Part shown: positions 1 to 4,479 of the stretch, in pieces
Numbering within the stretch: the first letter of the stretch is position 1
Layout: each line of letters begins with the position of its first letter
Assembly: GCA_031282385.1 (NCBI GenBank)
Contig: JAITDV010000365.1
Coordinates: 1-7,825, forward strand
Origin: Planctomycetaceae bacterium
GTDB taxonomy: Bacteria > Planctomycetota > Planctomycetia > Pirellulales > Thermoguttaceae
Length of the DNA stretch: 7,825 nucleotides
Direction of reading: 5' to 3'
Notes under the pieces: generated by a model
Database searches by the model: none
Told to the model about the DNA's origin: nothing
What the model saw: the letters and a program-made list of their open reading frames with translations, nothing else
Program-made: the position numbers and the translations under genes

Positions 1-101
1 GGAGGGGTTAGGGGTGGTCTCGGAGGAGTTAAAGGCGGTTTTTCGTTGTAGTTTTTTTGTTGCGTTGATGTATTTTTAGGTTAGAGAAAAGGTCTAATAT
101 A
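1..101. repeat. Right-hand part of MITE-like repeat, family 1, copy 1
   Basis: This stretch matches 3413-3513 in the same orientation with no gaps and five substitutions (offsets 19, 52, 63, 86 and 97), so 96 of 101 bases agree. It starts at the GGAGGGG arm and ends just after AAAAGGTCTA, which is the outer end of the terminal inverted repeat in the complete copy at 3315-3508. The window therefore probably opens inside a full element whose left half lies upstream. No coding capacity is evident, which fits a non-autonomous element. Its boundary on the right is near 96-101, where the two copies stop matching. Confidence 0.88.
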
Positions 102-219
102 TAGATTATATTTATTGTAACGATAATTTTGGTAAATTTATTATTTTGTTTGGAGTAATTAGGAAAATAATGGGTTGCTTTTTAGGGTGGAAATATTGAT
201 AATATGGGTAATAGCTGTA

Positions 220-262
220 TGTTTTAGTCAACTTTATCGATTTGGAATAGTTACCTAAAACA
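220..262. repeat. Interrupted inverted repeat in leader of gene 1
   Basis: The left arm 220-233 (TGTTTTAG, then TC, then AACT) pairs with the right arm 249-262 (AGTT, then AC, then CTAAAACA). Twelve of 14 positions are complementary, around a 15-nt loop (234-248). It lies 55 bp before the gene 1 start. It could be a stem-loop in the leader or a binding site. No run of T follows on the plus strand, so a terminator is not favoured. Confidence 0.45.
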
Positions 263-283
263 ATAATTGTCCTGAACACCTCA

Positions 284-309
284 TGATATTTTTCATTGTC
301 AAAATATCA
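284..309. promoter_or_regulatory. Perfect 9-bp inverted repeat just before gene 1 start
   Basis: TGATATTTT (284-292) and AAAATATCA (301-309) are exact reverse complements separated by 8 nt. The repeat ends 8 bp before the ATG at 318, where a ribosome binding site would lie, and no Shine-Dalgarno sequence is visible. It may be an operator for a dimeric regulator or a weak A+T stem over the translation start. The role is inference; only the symmetry is seen. Confidence 0.4.
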
Positions 310-317
310 AAATACAA

Positions 318-1823
318 ATGACAATATCACACTCATCACCACAACCGGATGATCCGAACTACGCCGCGCGGATAGCATTGATACAATCACTCAACAATTC
401 AAAATCTCTTATCGTTTTGGCGTTGACCGGCGGAGGTCAAGTAATAGGCGATTTGTTGTCGGTTCCTGGTACGTCGGGTACGTTGCTTGAGGCGACGGTA
501 ACTTATTCGCCGGAATCAATGTGTAATTATATTGGTTGTGTACCGGATCAATATTGTTGCCGTCAAACCGCGTGTTATATGGCGACTGCGGCTTTTAATC
601 GGGCAATAAAAATAATCCTTTCACGTAAAAATAATCAGACTTCTGTTATTCCGTCTGTATTGCTTGATTGCCCTAACAGTAATAAAAGTCAATTTGACCG
701 AGTTGAAATTCTACCGCAAAATTCTGCACCTCAAAATCAAACAACATTGGATGATTTTTCTAATTTGATTGGTGTTGGTTGTACGGCTTCGCTTGTTACG
801 AATCGTGAAAAGGCTGGTCGGCATCGGGTTTATGTTACGGTTCAGACGCTTGTGGGAACGTTTGCGTTTTACTTGAAATTGAACAAAGGCGAGCGGTCGC
901 GGGTTGAGGAGGATAGTTTAGTTGCGGATTTGATATTGAGTGCGATTGAGGTGGCGCGTAATGATTTGGAGCTTCGGCGCCGTGATTGGGCGGACGATTT
1001 TGTTCTGAATTCGGAACACGGCAAGACGCCGGAAGATAAGTTGTTTGATGCTTTTGAGTGTAATTCCAATGAAACTGTTAAATTAGATATGAAGTTACCG
1101 TTGCCGCTCAAGTCTGGTGAGTTAGTTGAGAGTTTATCGGTAGTTGCGACGCACCCGATTGTGGATTTATTTTTTGGCAAGTCCAAAGCGGTATTGTGGT
1201 ATCGAGGCAAGATAAGACGTCTTAATCATATTGATTCAATTGAGTCAAAAAAGGATCCTTTCAATAGATATGCGGAGTTTATGCAAGCGATTTTCCCGGG
1301 TTCGTTTAGTCCAGTTCATTCGGGACATCTTGAAATGATTGAGATTGCGGAGAAGCGATTGGGGTGTAAGGTTGCGATGGAGATTTCGATTTCAAATGCG
1401 GACAAGCCGATGGTTGATTATATTGAGTTGTGGTCGAGATTGCGTGAAATTGAACATGTGCGTCCGGGTCAAATTGTGTGGTTGACGCAAACGCCGTTAT
1501 TTGAAGAAAAGTCAGAAATTTTTCGCGGGGCAACTTTTATTATCGGAGCTGACACGTTAAAACGTTTTGCGGATGTGCAGCGGTTTTATAGAAATATTCA
1601 TCACTTGCATGATGTTATCAGGGTAATATCGTACAATGATTGCAGGTTTTTGGTTTTTGCAAGAGAATGTGAAAATGCAATTGAATCTTTAAGCTCTTTG
1701 AATATTCCAGACATGCTTCGTAGTATTTGTGATGAAGTTCAAGCATCAGATTTTACAAAAAATATCTCCTCAACAATTATACGGCAAAACAAATTGAATG
1801 AAGTAACAAATAGCTGTGATTAA
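318..1823 (+). CDS. CinA-C-like domain fused to nucleotidylyltransferase (NadD/cytidylyltransferase fold)
   Basis: A 501-residue two-domain cytoplasmic protein with no signal peptide. Residues about 18-215 resemble the CinA C-terminal (PncC, NMN amidohydrolase) fold: TGGG at 37-40, PGTSG at 50-54, TYS at 62-64 and GVGCTAS at 152-158. The usual ESCTGG reads LALTGG here, so the expected catalytic Ser is Ala35, and the Lys after the YS motif is also absent. That half may bind a nucleotide without hydrolysing it. Residues about 320-490 form a nucleotidylyltransferase: GSFSPVHSGH at 328-337 matches the GxFxPxHxGH ATP-binding signature, and ISSTIIR at 483-489 matches the C-terminal ISSTxIR motif. 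The substrate cannot be read from sequence; nicotinate/nicotinamide mononucleotide or a cytidylyl substrate are options. ATG 318 is the only start after the in-frame TGA at 273. No Shine-Dalgarno sequence is seen. Gene 2 follows after 69 bp on the same strand. The domain fusion is well supported; the exact reaction is not. Confidence 0.85.
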   Translation: MTISHSSPQPDDPNYAARIALIQSLNNSKSLIVLALTGGGQVIGDLLSVPGTSGTLLEATVTYSPESMCNYIGCVPDQYCCRQTACYMATAAFNRAIKIILSRKNNQTSVIPSVLLDCPNSNKSQFDRVEILPQNSAPQNQTTLDDFSNLIGVGCTASLVTNREKAGRHRVYVTVQTLVGTFAFYLKLNKGERSRVEEDSLVADLILSAIEVARNDLELRRRDWADDFVLNSEHGKTPEDKLFDAFECNSNETVKLDMKLPLPLKSGELVESLSVVATHPIVDLFFGKSKAVLWYRGKIRRLNHIDSIESKKDPFNRYAEFMQAIFPGSFSPVHSGHLEMIEIAEKRLGCKVAMEISISNADKPMVDYIELWSRLREIEHVRPGQIVWLTQTPLFEEKSEIFRGATFIIGADTLKRFADVQRFYRNIHHLHDVIRVISYNDCRFLVFARECENAIESLSSLNIPDMLRSICDEVQASDFTKNISSTIIRQNKLNEVTNSCD

Positions 1824-1844
1824 TTGGATAACAATTTTAAATAG

Positions 1845-1875
1845 TTTACAAATATTCCGAAAACGAAAAAATAAT
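1845..1875 (+). promoter_or_regulatory. Weak candidate sigma-70-like promoter for gene 2
   Basis: TTTACA (1845-1850, 5 of 6 to TTGACA) and AATAAT (1870-1875, 5 of 6 to TATAAT) lie in the short gap before gene 2, but the 19-nt spacer is long and A+T-rich DNA produces such matches by chance. It suggests gene 2 could have its own promoter instead of relying on read-through from gene 1. Confidence 0.2.
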
Positions 1876-1892
1876 TAACAGTTTTTTATTAA

Positions 1893-3119
1893 ATGATTTG
1901 GTGTATAGTTGGTTACATGTGGCTTTTTTTGCATCGACCATTTGAGGTTTGGCATTGGCTTGGTGATTTGCATATTGAACGTGTTTACATGGTATTTGTT
2001 CTTATGGCGTGGGTAGCTTTGTCGAACAAGCAATTGTTGACGAACAGGGTAAATTTGGCGGTTGGTCTTTTTGCTTTTGCAATGATTTTTTCGTCAATGA
2101 TGAGTCCTTATACAAATATATTTGCGGAGGGAGTTCAATCGTGGTTGAAATATCTTGTGTTTTATATTTTGTTGATGACGAGTTTGAAGAGTGAGCGTGA
2201 TTTGAAGATAGTGATGACGGGTATGATTATATGTTTTTTTATTTACATGCTGCATTCGTATCGTGAGTTTTTGAATGGCAGATATAATTATGCAATGGGT
2301 ACAGTTCGTATGATTGGGGTTGACAGTACAATGGGTTCACCTAATTCTTTTGGTGCTTCGATAGTAATATTTTTGCCGTTGTTGATACCTCTTTTCAATC
2401 TGATAAAAAACAAGTGGCATGTTTTATTTTTTGTAGCGTATATTCTTTTGAGTTTGCGTTGTGTACAACTTACGGGTTCGCGTTCTTCGTTTATGGCGTT
2501 GGCTGTTTGTTTGACGGGTATGATATTGTTGTCTAAACATAGGTTAACATTATTTCCGTTGGCGATGTTAGGTTCGCCGTTTTTGTGGGTGCTGTTACCG
2601 GAAAATCTTAAAAATCGTTATCGAACGATTTGGGATTCGTCAATCAATGAGAGTGCAAATCAGTCAGCTCAAGGGCGTCTTGAAGGATTTTGGGACGGGT
2701 TGGCGAATTGGCAGAGTTCACCGATTTGGGGAGTGGGACCGGATTGTCATGGAATTGCTTCTGGTAGTGGTTTATTGTCGCATTTTTTGTACAGTCAAAT
2801 TCCGGGTGAGTTGGGAACAATTGGTGTAATTGCGTTTTTGATGCTTTTATTTTCTTATTGGGCAAATCATTTAGAAATTTTGCATTGTTGCGAATATATA
2901 AAACGCAAGGGACACGGCAAGGAGTGTGAATATTGTTATGCGGTATCAATAGCGACGCTTGGTTCTGTTGGGTTGATGTTATTTCTGGGGTTGAGCGGAC
3001 ACAATGGCTACAGGTTTACTTGGATTTGGGTCGCAGCGTTTCAAGCTATCGCATTGTCAATAATAAAGACAAAAATGACAGATTTACAACAACAAGAATT
3101 GTTCTCCAAACTTGCATAA
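1893..3119 (+). CDS. O-antigen ligase/polymerase-like polytopic membrane protein (Wzy/WaaL superfamily)
   Basis: A 408-residue inner-membrane protein with about 11-12 hydrophobic segments (roughly 1-14, 28-45, 53-71, 84-98, 104-121, 150-168, 175-190, 198-214, 218-235, 303-323, 346-366 and 370-392). Between about 236 and 302 lies a long hydrophilic loop, as in Wzy_C (O-antigen ligase) proteins, with GRLEGFW at 261-267, GVGPD at 280-284 and a His at 297 followed by a GELGTIG stretch. This matches the family pattern R..W / GvG.g / H..yl / E.G..G. An SRSS at 197-199 region ends the preceding transmembrane part, as in relatives. Family members move or polymerise glycans on undecaprenyl carriers, or act as O-glycosylation ligases on the periplasmic side; which of these applies cannot be told here. 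An in-frame TAA sits directly before ATG 1893, fixing the earliest start; ATG 1917 (Met9) is an alternative. No Shine-Dalgarno sequence is visible, and no glycosyltransferase genes are nearby in the window. Confidence 0.8.
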   Translation: MIWCIVGYMWLFLHRPFEVWHWLGDLHIERVYMVFVLMAWVALSNKQLLTNRVNLAVGLFAFAMIFSSMMSPYTNIFAEGVQSWLKYLVFYILLMTSLKSERDLKIVMTGMIICFFIYMLHSYREFLNGRYNYAMGTVRMIGVDSTMGSPNSFGASIVIFLPLLIPLFNLIKNKWHVLFFVAYILLSLRCVQLTGSRSSFMALAVCLTGMILLSKHRLTLFPLAMLGSPFLWVLLPENLKNRYRTIWDSSINESANQSAQGRLEGFWDGLANWQSSPIWGVGPDCHGIASGSGLLSHFLYSQIPGELGTIGVIAFLMLLFSYWANHLEILHCCEYIKRKGHGKECEYCYAVSIATLGSVGLMLFLGLSGHNGYRFTWIWVAAFQAIALSIIKTKMTDLQQQELFSKLA

Positions 3120-3139
3120 TGTAAATTATAATTTCAACA

Positions 3140-3185
3140 AACTGATAGTGTAACTATTCAGTTGCGGGATACCTGTAATCCGCAA
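3140..3185. terminator. Two adjacent small hairpins after gene 2
   Basis: Stem 1: AACTGATAGT (3140-3149) pairs with ACTATTCAGTT (3153-3163) with one bulged T and a 3-nt loop. Stem 2: TTGCGGGAT (3162-3170) pairs with ATCCGCAA (3178-3185) with one bulged G. They begin 20 bp after the gene 2 stop, a likely place for transcript termination or 3' end protection. No T-run follows, so an intrinsic terminator is uncertain. The left part of the repeat pair 3148-3240 / 7567-7662 overlaps these stems, yet the stems are not kept in the other copy. Confidence 0.35.
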
Positions 3186-3240
3186 ATAATAAAAACAATA
3201 CACGATATTAAAGTAAACAACCCTTATTTAGTTGTCCCTG
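3148..3240. repeat. Diverged repeat, family 3, copy 1
   Basis: Aligned by hand, 3148-3230 matches 7567-7648 in direct orientation at roughly 63 of 85 columns with a few single-base gaps. Shared blocks include GTGTAA, TTCAGT, CAAATAA, AAAGTAAA and TTATTTA. Both copies are non-coding. The A+T richness inflates chance similarity, but the collinear order of blocks argues for common origin. The remaining bases to 3314 show nothing I can name. Confidence 0.5.
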
Positions 3241-3314
3241 AAAAAGTCATTTGGTGCTATAAATTCTGGGTTTATCTGGTTGTAAGGTAGAGTTATAATT
3301 TGCAAGTTAGTTAT

Positions 3315-3508
3315 TAGACCTTTTCGATAACCTGTAGGAAACCACCCCTGACCTCTCCGAAGGAGGTGAATTATTCGCATCCCTCGGAGGCGTCTTCTTA
3401 TTCCCCTCCTTCGGAGGGGTTAGGGGTGGTTTCGGAGGAGTTAAAGGCGGTTTTTCGTTGTAGGTTTTTTGTTGTGTTGATGTATTTTTAGGTTAGAAAA
3501 AAGGTCTA
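3315..3508. mobile_element. MITE-like element, family 1, copy 2 (complete)
   Basis: A 194-bp element bounded by terminal inverted repeats: TAGACCTTTTCGATAACCT (3315-3333) and the reverse complement of 3490-3508, agreeing at 16 of 19 positions. Inside lie longer arms, 3341-3366 and 3405-3430, complementary at 24 of 26 positions, and a perfect small hairpin CCCCTCC-TTC-GGAGGGG at 3403-3419. The right half carries about 59 bases (3431-3489) with only 7 bases opposite them on the left, so the element is asymmetric. It has no open reading frame of its own. Both ends are TA (TA-GACC...GGTC-TA), which would fit a TA-targeting IS630/mariner-type transposase acting in trans; that is inference. It ends 31 bp before the larB start. 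Its right half recurs at 1-101. Confidence 0.75.
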
Positions 3509-3539
3509 GTATAGAATTAACCTTTAACAATAAAAAAAA

Positions 3540-4238
3540 ATGAGTAGTGGTTTTATTGATCTTGATGAAGTGCAATTTGATATTGGTCGTGAGGGGCGTT
3601 GTGGATTTCCTGAAGTTGTTTATGCTGAGGGTAAATCTAAAGAGACGATTTGGAAAATATTTCAAACGATAATTAAACACAATATAGATGGTTTCGCAAC
3701 TCGAGTGAGTGAAGGAAAAGGATTATTTTTAGTGCAAGAGTTGAAACGAAACAATATAGATTTTTCGTACAATAAAATTGCGAAAACGATTCGGATTTTC
3801 AAACGCGGCGTTAATTGTGTGTCGGTGTGTGGTAAGGTTGCGGTTATATCGGCGGGGACGAGTGATTTACCGGTTGCGGAGGAGGCGAAGGAGACGGTTC
3901 TTTGGACGGGTGCGGAAGTAGTTTTTATTCAAGATGTTGGAGTTGCGGGACCGCACAGATTGCAGGCGAAGTTACCGTTATTTGTGGATTCGGATGCGGT
4001 GGTTGTTGTTGCGGGGATGGAGGGTGCGTTACCGAGTGTGGTTGGCGGTTTTGTACAAGTGCCGGTTATCGCTGTACCAACAAGCGTAGGATACGGCGCA
4101 AGTTTCGGAGGATTAGCGGCATTACTTGGAATGTTAAACAGTTGTGCGTCGAATGTTACTGTTGTAAATATTGATGCGGGATTCAAAGCCGGTTATGTTG
4201 CGGGATTGATTGCTAAAAGAGTTGGCAAAAAGATGTAA
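3540..4238 (+). CDS. larB: LarB, pyridinium-3,5-biscarboxylic acid mononucleotide synthase (short N terminus)
   Basis: A 232-residue cytoplasmic enzyme. LarB carboxylates nicotinate adenine dinucleotide and releases AMP, giving the precursor that LarE (sulfur) and LarC (nickel) turn into the nickel-pincer cofactor of lactate racemase and related enzymes. The family marks are clear: GFPEVVYAEGK at 22-32, AGTSDLPVAEEA at 105-116, DVGVAGPHR at 132-140, GMEGAL at 159-164, PTSVGYG at 180-186 and NSCAS at 200-204. Cys202 is the equivalent of the cysteine that forms an adduct with the pyridine ring in Lactiplantibacillus plantarum LarB. The C-terminal half has the PurE (AIR carboxylase) fold. The protein begins about at the family's GFxxxD segment, so the usual N-terminal helical region of some 20-35 residues is missing. 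An in-frame TAA (3531-3533) just before the start, inside TAA-A-run-TG, forbids extension. A 9-A run leads into the ATG and there is no Shine-Dalgarno sequence. larC and larE are not in the window. Confidence 0.92.
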   Translation: MSSGFIDLDEVQFDIGREGRCGFPEVVYAEGKSKETIWKIFQTIIKHNIDGFATRVSEGKGLFLVQELKRNNIDFSYNKIAKTIRIFKRGVNCVSVCGKVAVISAGTSDLPVAEEAKETVLWTGAEVVFIQDVGVAGPHRLQAKLPLFVDSDAVVVVAGMEGALPSVVGGFVQVPVIAVPTSVGYGASFGGLAALLGMLNSCASNVTVVNIDAGFKAGYVAGLIAKRVGKKM

Positions 4239-4295
4239 CTCTTCAGTAGCGTGTGTTTTTTTATTGTGAAATGTTTTGAGTTAAATTTTTGGCAA

Positions 4296-4310
4296 TGGGC
4301 GGAAAGCCCA
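4296..4310. other. Small hairpin after larB
   Basis: TGGGC (4296-4300) and GCCCA (4306-4310) close a GGAAA loop, 57 bp after the larB stop. The stem is only 5 bp and no T-run follows in either direction, so it is weak. A run of seven T at about 4255-4262 lies upstream of it and has no stem before it. Confidence 0.2.
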
Positions 4311-4333
4311 ATAAATCCGCGCGGAACAACATA

Positions 4334-4479
4334 GTGAACTTCTAAAAACTCATTTTGTCCACGAATTTTCACGAAAGATTACAAATTAAATAATTTGTGC
4401 AATTTCGTGTCAATTCGTGGATAAAATAAAATTATTGTCTAAATTTGTCTATTCTTAAAATAGGTTTTTAGAAGTTACC
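4334..4479. mobile_element. MITE-like palindromic element, family 2, copy 1
   Basis: The ends are a perfect 13-bp inverted repeat, AACTTCTAAAAAC at 4337-4349 and its complement at 4464-4476; 14 of 16 bases agree if extended to 4334 and 4479. Inside, arms 4358-4388 and 4391-4421 are complementary at 25 of 31 positions around an AA loop, so either strand could fold into a long hairpin. The segment 4341-4452 recurs at 7712-7823 with 105 of 112 identical bases and no gaps. There is no reading frame of its own. It lies between two convergent genes and could end transcription from both sides. Its right terminal repeat overlaps the stop codon of the minus-strand gene (4468-4470). Confidence 0.75.

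Noticed and set aside
869..1533. Minus-strand open frames inside gene 1
   Set aside because: They oppose a convincing two-domain gene, and their translations look like random antisense products.
3531..3540. Frameshift by slippage in the A-run hiding an upstream part of larB
   Set aside because: The short stretch between the repeat element and the ATG has stops in the upstream frames and nothing resembling the LarB N terminus is seen before the element.
3441..3680. Minus-strand frame of 79 codons spanning the repeat and larB start
   Set aside because: It crosses an insertion boundary and the conserved start of larB; the translation is low-complexity Asn/Lys/Thr-rich.
4334..4479. CRISPR repeat or tRNA-like structure
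   Set aside because: There are only two distant copies, no regular spacers, and the fold is a single long hairpin, not a cloverleaf.
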